The notes under the pieces are model-generated. The model saw only the letters and a list, made by a program, of their open reading frames with translations. It made no database searches and was not told where the DNA came from. This document shows, piece after piece, positions 17,293 through 25,733 of a stretch of 64,000 bases of DNA; positions within the stretch are counted from its first letter, which is position 1, and the number at the start of each line of letters is the position of its first letter. The position numbers and the translations under genes were made by a program. This DNA comes from DASQEH01 sp038237745 (GTDB taxonomy: Bacteria > Actinomycetota > Actinomycetes > Propionibacteriales > Nocardioidaceae): the NCBI GenBank assembly GCA_038237745.1, contig JBBRYJ010000002.1:62001-126000 (forward strand), in the 5' to 3' direction.

Positions 17293-17955
17293 GGCGCAAG
17301 AGGTGCCACGTACTGGCAGTGCCACAGTCAGCGTCACCACGAACAGCGGAAGAGGTTCGCCTCGGCCAAGCACAGCTGCGACACCTGTGTGCACGGCCGA
17401 CGCTTCTGCGCGTGCCTGCGTGGGTCCCGGCGTAGGTGAACACCGAGGGTCGTCGTTCAGCCGACTGTCCCTCGTACACGACCGTCAGCCGCCCAGAGTG
17501 CACCGCGCCTACGAGCGCTAGGCAGGACGCCATGATGCTCTCCGCTGCCTGGGGATCGTGGCCCCGCGCTACGCCGTAGGCCATTCCATCTGGTCTGCAT
17601 CCGGGACCTCGGAAAGATTGCGGCGCGCTGCGCCGAGCAGGCGCAACGTCACCACGACGTCCGTATGGTGCTCACTCGCCAAACCGTCCTCAGCGTGACC
17701 GGGTCGTCGTGAGGGTGAGGCACCGGTGCACCGGGGTCGACGCACCTGCATAGTCGATGTGCGGGACCGTCGGCCAGCCGTAGGTGCCGGGCTTTCCGCC
17801 CCGAGCGGTCTGGGTGCGGGTGACGAAGGTTCTCCGTCTGTGGTCGCTTCGGCTGGCTGAGCGACGCCGACGAAACTGTCGGCGGCTGCCGATACTTTTG
17901 TCCTAGTCGCCAGAAGTTCCCTGTGTCCAGGCGGGATCTTCCGAGGGTAGGTCGA
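17293..17955. other. Long intergenic region, 663 bp
   Basis: No frame on either strand gives protein-like sequence over a useful length. Short minus-strand frames (for example 17420-17584) have no recognisable domain. The region may contain a decayed gene. The promoter of the VWA gene must lie at the right end, before GAGGGTAGG at 17941-17949. Nothing else could be supported. Confidence 0.5.
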
Positions 17956-19215
17956 ATGAAGTTCTCCGCGCAGTTGGATGTCAATGTGGTTGCCGTCGAA
18001 GCGACAGGTGAGCTGTCGCTGATGCTCGATCTGCAGTCACCGCACGTCACGACGGGCGTTGAGAGGACGCCGGTGACCCTGCAGGTCGTGCTCGACCGCA
18101 GCGGCTCGATGCGCGGCGCTCCCCTCGAAGGGGCGATCGAGGCGCTTTGCGGCCTTGTCGCACGGCTCGACGAGCGAGACAACTTCGGAGTCGTCGTGTT
18201 CGATGACAGCGCCCAGGTCGTCGTACCGGCTCGTCCGCTTGCCGACAAGGAGCGTGTGACCAGTGAGCTCAGGCGGGTGTCCTCTGGCGGGATGACCGAC
18301 TTGTCCGGCGGATATCTGCGCGGGCTGCAGGAGCTCAAGCGGGTGGCAACAGGCGGCGGCGGCACGCTGCTGCTGATCTCCGATGGCCGCGCCAATGCGG
18401 GGATCAGCGACCCGGCGCAGCTCGAACAGATCGCGGCGGGTTGCGTGAGCGAGCGCATCGTGACTTCGACGCTCGGATACGGGCTTGGGTACGACGAGTC
18501 GGCGCTTTCGGCGCTGGCCCGCGGTGGCTCCGGAAACCATCACTTCGCCGAGGAGCCGGATGCCGCCGGCGCGGCCATCGCCTCCGAGGTGGGGGAGCTC
18601 CTGACGAAGTCTGTTCAGGCGGCGAGCCTCCTCATCAGCATGGAGCCGGCCGTGGCGTTAATGCGCTTCTATAACGACCTGCCAGCGACCGAGGTCGCCG
18701 AGGGCAAGATCCTGGTCGAGATCGGCGACTTCTACTCCAGCGAGCACCGCAAGCTCCTCCTGCGCTTTGCGGTGCCCGCCATGGCTCAGCTCGGCCTCGC
18801 GCAGATCGCCAGCCTCGAGCTCCGGTACGTCGAGCTGCCTGCTGTGATCGAGCAGGTGGTCACGTTGCCGGTGCACGTCAATGTCGTCCCCGGTGACGAG
18901 GCTGCTGGTCGTATCGCCGATCCGGCCGTGCAGACAGAGGTGCTCTTCCAGGAGGCGCAGCAGGCCAAGAAGCAGGCATCAGAGGCGCTGGAGCGGGGAG
19001 ACCGAGCCGCGGCCGTCGACTATCTCACCGGTGCCGAGTCGAGCCTCTGCCAGGCGACGATTGGCGCGCCCCCGGCAATGCACGCAGACCTGGCGAGGGA
19101 GTCCGAAGAACTCGCGGCGATGAAGGACAGGGCGTCGTGGGATGACGAGCGCCGCCTGTCGAAGGACACACGCGCCTCTTTCCACAGCCGCAACCGCAAA
19201 CGTGGTCGCGACTGA
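17956..19215 (+). CDS. VWA domain protein
   Basis: The protein has 419 residues from ATG 17956, which has GAGGGTAGG upstream. The VWA domain spans residues about 40-215: DRSGSMRG, a Thr in GGMTDLSGG and Asp in LISDGRAN complete the MIDAS metal site. The middle part is a beta-rich domain, and the C-terminal 80 residues are helical and charged (FQEAQQAKKQASEALERGD). No signal peptide or membrane segment is seen, so it is probably cytosolic. VWA proteins usually assemble complexes, often with MoxR-type ATPases; none is in the window. It lies downstream of a TY-Chap gene, a combination seen in proposed conflict systems. Confidence 0.85.
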   Translation: MKFSAQLDVNVVAVEATGELSLMLDLQSPHVTTGVERTPVTLQVVLDRSGSMRGAPLEGAIEALCGLVARLDERDNFGVVVFDDSAQVVVPARPLADKERVTSELRRVSSGGMTDLSGGYLRGLQELKRVATGGGGTLLLISDGRANAGISDPAQLEQIAAGCVSERIVTSTLGYGLGYDESALSALARGGSGNHHFAEEPDAAGAAIASEVGELLTKSVQAASLLISMEPAVALMRFYNDLPATEVAEGKILVEIGDFYSSEHRKLLLRFAVPAMAQLGLAQIASLELRYVELPAVIEQVVTLPVHVNVVPGDEAAGRIADPAVQTEVLFQEAQQAKKQASEALERGDRAAAVDYLTGAESSLCQATIGAPPAMHADLARESEELAAMKDRASWDDERRLSKDTRASFHSRNRKRGRD

Positions 19216-19313
19216 CCGTGCCCTGCGACTGAGCCCGAGTACTCCTGACCAGAGCGGTTGTAGAGTTCCAGGTGGGTCGCCTGACCGGGCGGCAGCAGGG
19301 ACGCGGTGCGAGC

Positions 19314-19985
19314 ATGAACCCGACACCGAAGGTCATCGTCTTCGATGTAAACGAGACGTTGTCTGACATGTCACCCATGGCTGGCCGTTTCGCAGACGTC
19401 GGTGTCCCCGAACACCTCGCCGCGTTGTGGTTCGCGTCTCTGCTGCGCGACGGCTTCGCCTTGACGGCCGCTGGCGCGCCGGAGCGCTTCTCGACCATCG
19501 GGGAAGGGATGCTTCGGGTTCTCCTCGCGGACATGCCGCTAGGCCCGCCGATCGGCGAGGCGGTCGACCATGTGATGGCCGGGTTCGCGGGTCTGCAGCT
19601 GCATCCTGATGTCCCCGCGGGGGTCACGGCGCTGAGGCAGGCTGGGTTGCGCCTGGTGACCTTGACGAACGGCTCGACCGAGGTAGCGGATGGGCTGCTC
19701 ACGGCGGCGGGGCTTCGGCAGGAGTTCGAACGACTGCTCTCCGTCGATCAGGCGTCGGCTTGGAAGCCCGCCCTGGCCGCGTACGAGTACGGTGCGCAGG
19801 AATGCAGCGTCGAACTGGCCGAGATGCTTCTTGTGGCCGTTCACCCCTGGGACATCGACGGCGCATCCCGGGCCGGAATGGGCACGGCGTGGATCAACCG
19901 GACGGGTCGTCCCTACCCCGACTACTTCACCACGCCCCAGATCACGGTCGCCGCGCTGAGCGACCTCGCCGCTGCGCTCGGCTGA
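19314..19985 (+). CDS. Haloacid dehalogenase-type HAD hydrolase
   Basis: The protein has 223 residues from ATG 19314. The nucleophile motif is VFDVNETL, the second motif LVTLTNGS, the lysine is in SAWKPALAAYEYG, and the acidic motif is VAVHPWDIDGA. This order and spacing match the type II (L-2-haloacid dehalogenase) branch of the HAD superfamily. Such enzymes hydrolyse 2-haloacids or small phosphate esters; DVNETL is typical of dehalogenase-like members. In the acidic motif HPWDIDGA replaces the common HxWD. It lies between the VWA and polymerase genes, 40 bp before the latter. Confidence 0.88.
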   Translation: MNPTPKVIVFDVNETLSDMSPMAGRFADVGVPEHLAALWFASLLRDGFALTAAGAPERFSTIGEGMLRVLLADMPLGPPIGEAVDHVMAGFAGLQLHPDVPAGVTALRQAGLRLVTLTNGSTEVADGLLTAAGLRQEFERLLSVDQASAWKPALAAYEYGAQECSVELAEMLLVAVHPWDIDGASRAGMGTAWINRTGRPYPDYFTTPQITVAALSDLAAALG

Positions 19986-20025
19986 CGACTTCGGTACGGA
20001 CGGGCGCGAGCCTACGGACTGGGCT

Positions 20026-21054
20026 ATGAGGGCATCATGGGTGCTCCACGTCGACCTCGACCAGTTCGTCGCGGCTGTGGAGGTACTCCGCCGCCCCGAG
20101 CTAGCGGGTCGGGCGGTGGTGGTCGGGGGCCGCGGGGATCCGACCGAGCGGGGGGTTGTCTCCACGGCATCGTACGAGGCTCGGCAGTACGGCGTCCGCT
20201 CAGGAATGCCCTTACGAATCGCCGCCAGGAAGTGCCCCCACGCTGTGTTTCTCGCGGTGGATGCCGCTACCTACGAACGGGCCTCCGAGACGGTCATGGA
20301 CACCCTTCGGTCTCTTGGTGTCGTGGTCGAGGTGCTCGGCTGGGACGAGGCGTTTCTCGGTGTCGTCAACGACGAACCCGAGGCCTACGCGCGAGCGGTT
20401 CAAGGGGCCGTGCTGGCCGCGACCGGACTGCACTGCTCGGTAGGGATTGGCGACAACAAGCCACGAGCCAAGATCGCCACCGACTTCGGCAAGCCGCAGG
20501 GTGTCTTCCGGCTGACCGACGAGAACTGGTTCGCCCACATGCAGGACCGGCCGACCCATGCTCTCTGGGGCATCGGCAGGAAGACCGCGAAGCGTCTCGC
20601 CGGCCTCGGTATCGCCACGGTGCGGCAGCTAGCAGACGCGGACCCCCTCCAGCTGGCCGCCGACCTCGGACCGACCATGGGGCCCTGGTACCGGCAGCTG
20701 GCCAGAGGGATCGACACCTCGCCGGTCGACGGTCGAGCGTACGTCGCCCGCGGGCACAGTCGGGAGACGACCTTTCAAGAGGATCTCACCGACTGGTCTA
20801 GAGTTCGGGCCGAGGTTCGGAGGCTGGCCGAGCAGGTGGCAGCTGACCTGCGCCGAGGGGCACGTCCAGCCGTCCGCGTCACGGTGAAGGTGCGCTTCGC
20901 ACCCTTCGACACCCGCACGCGAAGTGTGACGCTACCCGAGCCCACCATCCAGGCTGAGCCTATCGGCGTAGCAGCGCTCGGGCTCCTGTCGAAACTGGAC
21001 GACGGCCGCCCGGTTCGCCTGCTCGGCGTGCGCGCGGAGATGGTGAGGCCGTAA
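20026..21054 (+). CDS. DinB2-type Y-family DNA polymerase with non-aromatic steric gate
   Basis: The protein has 342 residues. The palm motif HVDLDQFVAAVEV holds the first catalytic aspartates, and GWDEAFLGV carries the second acidic pair. Finger, thumb (GIGRKTAKRLAGLGI, helix-hairpin-helix) and little-finger domains follow in normal order; the C-terminal clamp-binding tail is short (LGVRAEMVRP). The residue after DLDQF, which is an aromatic steric gate in ordinary DinB (Phe13 of E. coli), is Val15 here. Mycobacterium smegmatis DinB2, which shares HVDLDQF and has Leu14 at this site, readily inserts ribonucleotides. The same property is predicted here. No SOS box was recognised upstream. Confidence 0.9.
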   Translation: MRASWVLHVDLDQFVAAVEVLRRPELAGRAVVVGGRGDPTERGVVSTASYEARQYGVRSGMPLRIAARKCPHAVFLAVDAATYERASETVMDTLRSLGVVVEVLGWDEAFLGVVNDEPEAYARAVQGAVLAATGLHCSVGIGDNKPRAKIATDFGKPQGVFRLTDENWFAHMQDRPTHALWGIGRKTAKRLAGLGIATVRQLADADPLQLAADLGPTMGPWYRQLARGIDTSPVDGRAYVARGHSRETTFQEDLTDWSRVRAEVRRLAEQVAADLRRGARPAVRVTVKVRFAPFDTRTRSVTLPEPTIQAEPIGVAALGLLSKLDDGRPVRLLGVRAEMVRP

Positions 21055-21102
21055 CCGGCTCCGTGGGATGACCGCTTGTCGACGAGGTGCGGCATCGATC
21101 TG

Positions 21103-21939
21103 TCAGAACTCTTCGTGGGTGCGGGGATCGCCACCGAAGCGGCCGGCGGTGTCGAGCGCGGCGATCGACTGCATCTCCGAGTCGCTGAGCTCGAACGAGA
21201 ACACGTCCAGGTTGCTGGCGATCCGTTCGGTGTTACTCGAGTAGGGGATCGGCACCACTGCGCACTGCACGTGCCACCGCAGGACCACCTGTCCCGGGGT
21301 CACGTCGTGTGACGCGGCGATCTCGCCCACCGCGGTGCTCTCCAGGACGCTGCCGCCTCGGCGCAACGGGCTCCATGACTCAGTGATTATTCCGTGTGCG
21401 GCGTCGTACCCGCGCTGCTCCTGCTGGGTCCACTCGGGATGCATCTCGATCTGGTTGACAGCCGGGACGACGCCCGTCTCACGCTCGAGCCGGTCGAGGT
21501 GCTCCGGCAGGAAGTTCGAGACGCCGATGGAGCGGACCAGACCCTCGTCGCGCAGATCGACCATGGTCTGCCAGCTCTCGACGTACCTGTCCACACGAGG
21601 CAGTGGCCAATGGATGAGGTAGAGGTCCACGTAGTCGAGACCGAGACGAGTCAGCGAACCCTCCAGTGCTCGACGGGCCTCGTCGCGTCCGTGCTCGTCG
21701 CCCCGGAGCTTCGTCGTCACCATCAGCTGGTCCCGGGCCACCCCTGAGGAGGAGATGCCGCGCCCCACTCCGACCTCGTTGTCGTAGCTGGCTGCGGTGT
21801 CGAGGAGCCGGTAGCCCGTGTCGACTGCCAGGCTCACGATCTCGGGAGCGACATCGTCATCGAGGGGCGCCGTCCCATAACCGATGGCCGGTATCTGGTG
21901 TCCGTCGTTGAGGGCGAGGGTGGGTGCGAGAGAGGCCAT
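21103..21939 (-). CDS. Aldo/keto reductase
   Basis: The protein has 278 residues. It shows the standard AKR layout: PAIGYGTAPL, the catalytic Asp/Tyr region DTGYRLLDTAASYDNE, Lys in VTTKLRG and His in LYLIHWP. The NADPH-binding C-terminus contains VVPIPYSSNTERIASNLDVF, matching the 2,5-diketo-gluconate reductase-like AKR5 branch, although PKS is replaced by PYS. The enzyme reduces aldehydes or ketones in the cytosol. It is convergent with the polymerase gene and divergent from the symporter gene. The substrate cannot be assigned. Confidence 0.92.
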   Translation of the reverse strand: MASLAPTLALNDGHQIPAIGYGTAPLDDDVAPEIVSLAVDTGYRLLDTAASYDNEVGVGRGISSSGVARDQLMVTTKLRGDEHGRDEARRALEGSLTRLGLDYVDLYLIHWPLPRVDRYVESWQTMVDLRDEGLVRSIGVSNFLPEHLDRLERETGVVPAVNQIEMHPEWTQQEQRGYDAAHGIITESWSPLRRGGSVLESTAVGEIAASHDVTPGQVVLRWHVQCAVVPIPYSSNTERIASNLDVFSFELSDSEMQSIAALDTAGRFGGDPRTHEEF

Positions 21940-22079
21940 TCGCTCACGTTAGCCGCTGTGCGCGGCCACACGGCGGGACGTTCGGTCAACGCCTGGCCTG
22001 GGCGTGTCGCGCGACCGCGACGACCGACGGTGGCAGGCTGCCGACCACCACTATCGGTGCGGCAATGCGGAGTGCCTCA

Positions 22080-23741
22080 ATGACAATGCTGGCGGCGGGT
22101 TCGGTCGATCTTCACATCAACCTCAGCGCGTGGGACACTGCGCTGCTGCTCATCTACTTCGTCTTCGTGATCGGGATCGGCTTCGCGCTCAAACGGCTTG
22201 TGCACTCGTCCAGTGACTTCTTCCTGTCCGGCAGGTCACTGCCAGCGTGGATCACCGGACTTGCCTTCGTCTCCGCAAACCTCGGTGCCATCGAGATCCT
22301 CGGGCAGTCCGCCTCAGCCGCCGAGTACGGCGCGGCCATCGTCCACTACTACTGGATCGGTGCCGTGCCGGCGATGGTCTTCCTCGGCATCGTGATGATG
22401 CCCTTCTACTACGGCTCGAAGGTCCGCAGCGTCCCCGAGTACCTCCGGCTGCGCTACGACACCAAGGCGCACCTTGTCAACGCGATCACGTTCGTCTTGG
22501 CCAGTCTGCTCATCGCCGGGGTGAACCTCTTCGCGCTGGCAACCGTCATCGACGCCCTCCTGGGGATCCCCATGGTGTGGGCGATCGTGCTATCGGCCGG
22601 CTTCGTACTCACATACATCCTGCTCGGCGGACTGTCGAGTGCCATCTACAACGAGGTCCTGCAGTTCTTCGTCATCCTGGCCGGCCTGATTCCGCTGGTC
22701 ATCATCGCCGTGCACGAGGTCGGTGGCATCCAGCACCTGTTCGACACGTTGACCACGCAGAAGGGCGGTGCCTTCACATCGGCCTGGCAGGGTACGGGGA
22801 TCGGAGGCTCCAACACCTTCGGCGACATCTTCGGCATCGTGGTGGGCCTCGGCTTCTGTCTGTCCTTCGGCTACTGGACGACGAACTTCGCCGAGGTCCA
22901 GCGGGCCATGTCCGCACGCGACAACAACGCCGCCCGTATGACCCCGATCATCGGTGCCTACCCCAAGGTGTTCATCCCGCTCATCACTGTCCTGCCGGGT
23001 ATGGCCGCCATCCTTCTTGTGAAGGGACTCGGCAGCGACGTCGACTACACGAATGCCATCCCTGCGCTGATGGCCCAGTACATGCCCGCGGGAACCCTCG
23101 GCGTCGCAGTAACGGGACTCGTCGCTGCCTTCATGGCCGGAATGGCCGCCAACATCAGCTCGTTCAACGCGGTGTTCACCTACGACCTGTACCAGGACTA
23201 CATCAAGCCCGACCAGGACGACGCCCACTACCTCCGGGTAGGGCGCGTTGCAACGGTCGTCGGTGTTCTCGTCGGCATCGGGACAGCCTTCATCGCCGCG
23301 AACTTCACCAACATCGCCAACTACTTCCAGGTGCTCTTCACGTTCTTCAACGTCCCGCTCTTCGTCACGTTCATCGTCGGCATGTTCTGGAAGCGGGCCA
23401 GCCCGAGCGCCGGGTTCTGGGGCATCACGACCGGCACGACGGCAGCCGTCGTCGTGTACGTGCTGTACAAGTGGACCGACGTCTTGCACTTCCGCAGCGA
23501 CCTGCACGAGTCGTTCTGGGGTGGCATCGCCGGCTTCGTGGCCGGCGCTGCCGCGATCTTCGTGGTGTCTATGTTCGAAGAACCGAAACCGGTCGAGAAG
23601 TTGAAAGGCTTGGTGTACGGCATGGAGCTCAGGGATATGGAAGAGGCGCCTCAGCCGTTCTATCGGCGGCCGGTGCCGATGGGCCTGGGGGTTTGCGTGA
23701 TAGGCGCCCTCCTCTACGTGGCGATGGGGACCTTGGCATGA
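22080..23741 (+). CDS. Sodium:solute symporter family transporter
   Basis: The protein has 553 residues. ATG 22080 is preferred because GGAG lies 8 nt upstream; ATG 22065 is the alternative. About 13-14 membrane segments are visible. SSS family features include DFFLSGRSLPAWITGLAF near residue 45, followed by SANLGAIEILGQSASAAEYG, and GMAANISSFNAVFTYDLYQDY in the second half. The family couples Na+ entry to uptake of sugars, carboxylates, amino acids or vitamins; the ligand is unknown here. It overlaps by ATGA with a small two-helix membrane protein, likely an accessory subunit, as in several actinobacterial symporters. Confidence 0.92.
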   Translation: MTMLAAGSVDLHINLSAWDTALLLIYFVFVIGIGFALKRLVHSSSDFFLSGRSLPAWITGLAFVSANLGAIEILGQSASAAEYGAAIVHYYWIGAVPAMVFLGIVMMPFYYGSKVRSVPEYLRLRYDTKAHLVNAITFVLASLLIAGVNLFALATVIDALLGIPMVWAIVLSAGFVLTYILLGGLSSAIYNEVLQFFVILAGLIPLVIIAVHEVGGIQHLFDTLTTQKGGAFTSAWQGTGIGGSNTFGDIFGIVVGLGFCLSFGYWTTNFAEVQRAMSARDNNAARMTPIIGAYPKVFIPLITVLPGMAAILLVKGLGSDVDYTNAIPALMAQYMPAGTLGVAVTGLVAAFMAGMAANISSFNAVFTYDLYQDYIKPDQDDAHYLRVGRVATVVGVLVGIGTAFIAANFTNIANYFQVLFTFFNVPLFVTFIVGMFWKRASPSAGFWGITTGTTAAVVVYVLYKWTDVLHFRSDLHESFWGGIAGFVAGAAAIFVVSMFEEPKPVEKLKGLVYGMELRDMEEAPQPFYRRPVPMGLGVCVIGALLYVAMGTLA

Positions 23742-24034
23742 GCCACAGTGAAGAGACTCGGAGGCCGGACGAGCAGCGTCTCGCGCTTCTCGCCAAGCTG
23801 TTCGACCTGCGCACGTTCATCGGCACGCTGTTCATGATCTTCGGTGTCGTCGTCACCCTCGAAGGGGCGTCAGCCAGCGATGCAGATATAGCAAAGGCCG
23901 GGGACATGAACATCTCGTTATGGAGTGGCCTCGCCATGCTCGTCGTCGGGATTGGCTTCGTGCTGTGGATGCTCGCCCGGCCCCCGGAGCCGCCGGGCGA
24001 GAGAGAGGATCTGTCGCGTTCGCCAGGCGAATGA
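23738..24034 (+). CDS. Small two-helix membrane protein, symporter partner
   Basis: The protein has 98 residues, starting inside the symporter stop (ATGA). Two hydrophobic helices are visible: FIGTLFMIFGVVVTLEG (residues about 30-46) and LWSGLAMLVVGIGFVLWMLA (about 62-81). Charged tails (PPEPPGEREDLSR) lie at the C-terminus. Strict coupling to the symporter gene implies a 1:1 accessory role. No characterised homologue is recognised. Confidence 0.8.
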   Translation: MSHSEETRRPDEQRLALLAKLFDLRTFIGTLFMIFGVVVTLEGASASDADIAKAGDMNISLWSGLAMLVVGIGFVLWMLARPPEPPGEREDLSRSPGE

Positions 24035-24056
24035 GTTGGTTCCACCGCCTGGCTGC

Positions 24057-24560
24057 CTACGAGAGGGCGACAGTCAGGGGTTCGAAGGGGGAGTACGCCA
24101 AGGCGTCCGCCGCTTGCGTCGCTAGTGTGCGAGCCCGTGCCATCACGTCGTCGTCCAAGGATCCCGACCGCGTCGAGTAAAGGTTCAAGCTCCCGATGGT
24201 CGCTCCGGCCCGTCGTAGCCTGAGGGCCGCCTGCGCGCGGATGCCGAGCCGCCCCGCTGCTGGCCCGTAGAGCGTCCAGCGGCTGTCGGACTCGACCTCA
24301 TCGGTGTGTGCACAAGGGGCTCCGGAGGACGCGTCGAAGCACGGCCCCTCCTTGAGCTCGTACTGGAGCTCGTCGGCCCTCACCGCGAGCGGATCGGTCG
24401 ACCCCACCGTCGTGAGGTCTCCCTCCGACCTGGCGATCGAGATGCTCACATAGTCGACGCCAGGAAGCATCGTCCGGGCGGCGTACGTCAGCCAGGACAG
24501 CGTGTCGTCGCCGGGGCTCTCCAATGTGGACAACAGGCCGGTATGCCTGTGCTCTCTCAT
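24057..24560 (-). CDS. GAF domain protein
   Basis: The protein has 167 residues, essentially one GAF domain. Typical signatures are TMLPGVDYVSISIAR, DELQYELKEGPCFDA, RWTLYGPAAGRLGIRAQAALRLR and IGSLNLYSTRSGSLDDD. Actinobacterial proteins with this GAF type often carry a C-terminal ANTAR RNA-binding domain. That domain is missing here: the protein stops after ATQAADALAYSPFEPLTVALS (20-residue end region). It may be a stand-alone sensor or a truncated GAF-ANTAR protein. It is divergent from the CarH-like operon, with a nested palindrome between them, so both may respond to related signals. Confidence 0.82.
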   Translation of the reverse strand: MREHRHTGLLSTLESPGDDTLSWLTYAARTMLPGVDYVSISIARSEGDLTTVGSTDPLAVRADELQYELKEGPCFDASSGAPCAHTDEVESDSRWTLYGPAAGRLGIRAQAALRLRRAGATIGSLNLYSTRSGSLDDDVMARARTLATQAADALAYSPFEPLTVALS

Positions 24561-24610
24561 CGCTGGCCTCTCCAGGAACGCGCTCGCGCCCTCGGTCGGA
24601 GGCGCTGGCT

Positions 24611-24642
24611 GCTCCCAGCAGGCCTACGGCCGTACTGGGAGC
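24611..24642. promoter_or_regulatory. Nested palindrome in divergent promoter region
   Basis: GCTCCCAG (24611-24618) and CTGGGAGC (24635-24642) are perfect inverted arms 16 bp apart. Inside them lies GGCC-TAC-GGCC (24621-24631). The element sits between the GAF gene and the CarH-like operon. It could be an operator for the B12-dependent MerR-type regulator encoded downstream, or a leader hairpin. This is inference from position and symmetry. Confidence 0.45.
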
Positions 24643-24672
24643 GATTCTGAGTTCATCACGAGAGAGAAGACA

Positions 24673-24813
24673 ATGGAAGAGCAGAGTCTATGCAAGATCG
24701 ATGAGTATATTGCCGCGTATACCAATCACCCAGCACCGTGTCAGACTGTGGATAACCAAGGCGCCTGTGCATACCGCACCCGTGTCTGCATCATGCTCGA
24801 GGAGGCTGCGTGA
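24673..24813 (+). CDS. 46-residue cysteine-containing small protein coupled to the CarH-like gene
   Basis: This short frame runs from ATG 24673, after a GAGAGAGAAG sequence, to a TGA at 24811-24813. The GTG of the next gene overlaps that stop as GTGA, a strong sign of genuine translation. The peptide has four cysteines (7, 23, 32, 39), an acidic N-terminus (MEEQSLCKIDEYIAAY) and CAYRTRVCIMLEEAA at the end. Codon use (ATT, AAT, CTA, TAT) is unusual for this genome. It has no signal or membrane segment. It could be a metal-binding or redox peptide, or only a leader peptide that controls translation of the regulator. Function is unknown. Confidence 0.65.
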   Translation: MEEQSLCKIDEYIAAYTNHPAPCQTVDNQGACAYRTRVCIMLEEAA

Positions 24814-25730
24814 GCGAACGGACAGGCGCCGATCGGCCCCCCGAGGAACCCGACGTGGGCAATGGGCTCTCCATCCGGTCGGCGAGCGACATGCTGGGCG
24901 TTCCCGCCCCCACGATCCGCTCCTGGGAGCGGCGGTACGGCGTCCCGCCAACGCGTCGAAGCGATGGAGGACACCGGCGGTACTTTCCGGCCGAGCTGTC
25001 CGCCCTGCGGGAGATGCGAGACGAGATCGCTCGCGGTCGCCGAGCTGCCGACGCGGCCGCGATCGTCCGCGCCGCGGGCGACACCGAGTCGCCCTACCAG
25101 CCCTTGATCAGCGACTTTCTCCAGGCGGCGTACCGCCTCGATCCACGCGGCGCCGACGCTCTGCTCAACCGAGCGCGCGACCAGCTCGGGCTCGAGAAGG
25201 CGGTCTGCGACGTGCTCCTGCCCGCCATGCGTCAGATCGGGGTGTGGTGGGAGACCGGGCGATGCGACGTCGCCCACGAGCACCTCGCAACAGAAGCAGT
25301 GCGGGCATGGCTGAACCGCTTGCTCTACTTCGGTCCGGCACCGTGGCAGGACGAGACTCTCATCCTGACCTGCGGACCGCGCGATTTCCACACCCTCGGT
25401 CTGGAGTCCATGGCCGTCCTCCTTGCCCACCGAGGCTGGGGTTGCCGCCTCTTGGGTGCCCGTACGCCGGTGAAGTCGGTGGCTACCGCCGTGGAGGGCA
25501 CCGGAGCCGTGGGGCTCGTGCTGGCATCGCACCTATCGGTGGGCAGACGGTCGGCGGTCGAGGCACTGCGCGCGGCGGAGAAAACAGGGGTCACCCTGTT
25601 CTACGCCGGGAACGCCTTCCTGACTCCGCACTCCCGTGTCGCCGTCCCCGGGACGTACCTCGGTGAGGACCTGCTCGCGGCAGCCGACCTGGTCGGTGCG
25701 CGGATGCTCGCTCGCCGCGAAGGCCGATGA
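24810..25730 (+). CDS. CarH/LitR-like MerR-type B12-binding photoreceptor regulator
   Basis: The protein has 306 residues from GTG 24810. Residues about 19-85 form a MerR-type winged helix (SIRSASDMLGVPAPTIRSWE). A four-helix B12-cap domain follows with WWETGRCDVAHEH, which keeps Trp147, Glu157 and His158, the residues that contact adenosylcobalamin in Thermus CarH. The Rossmann domain contains DFHTLG (Asp192, His194, Gly197), the DxHxxG motif whose histidine ligates cobalt. CarH/LitR repressors bind DNA in the dark as tetramers and are released by light. Presence of every key residue supports light sensing. Target genes are unknown; no carotenoid or photolyase gene lies in the window. Confidence 0.9.
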   Translation: MSERTGADRPPEEPDVGNGLSIRSASDMLGVPAPTIRSWERRYGVPPTRRSDGGHRRYFPAELSALREMRDEIARGRRAADAAAIVRAAGDTESPYQPLISDFLQAAYRLDPRGADALLNRARDQLGLEKAVCDVLLPAMRQIGVWWETGRCDVAHEHLATEAVRAWLNRLLYFGPAPWQDETLILTCGPRDFHTLGLESMAVLLAHRGWGCRLLGARTPVKSVATAVEGTGAVGLVLASHLSVGRRSAVEALRAAEKTGVTLFYAGNAFLTPHSRVAVPGTYLGEDLLAAADLVGARMLARREGR

Positions 25731-25733
25731 CCC

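Noticed and set aside
17649..18458. 269-residue minus-strand frame
   Set aside because: It is mostly antisense to the VWA gene. The part outside it (17649-17922) has no recognisable domain.
22247..23737. Long upstream part of the frame that ends with the small symporter partner
   Set aside because: This part is a shifted reading of the symporter gene, rich in Arg and His. Only the last 98 residues, from ATG 23738, look genuine.
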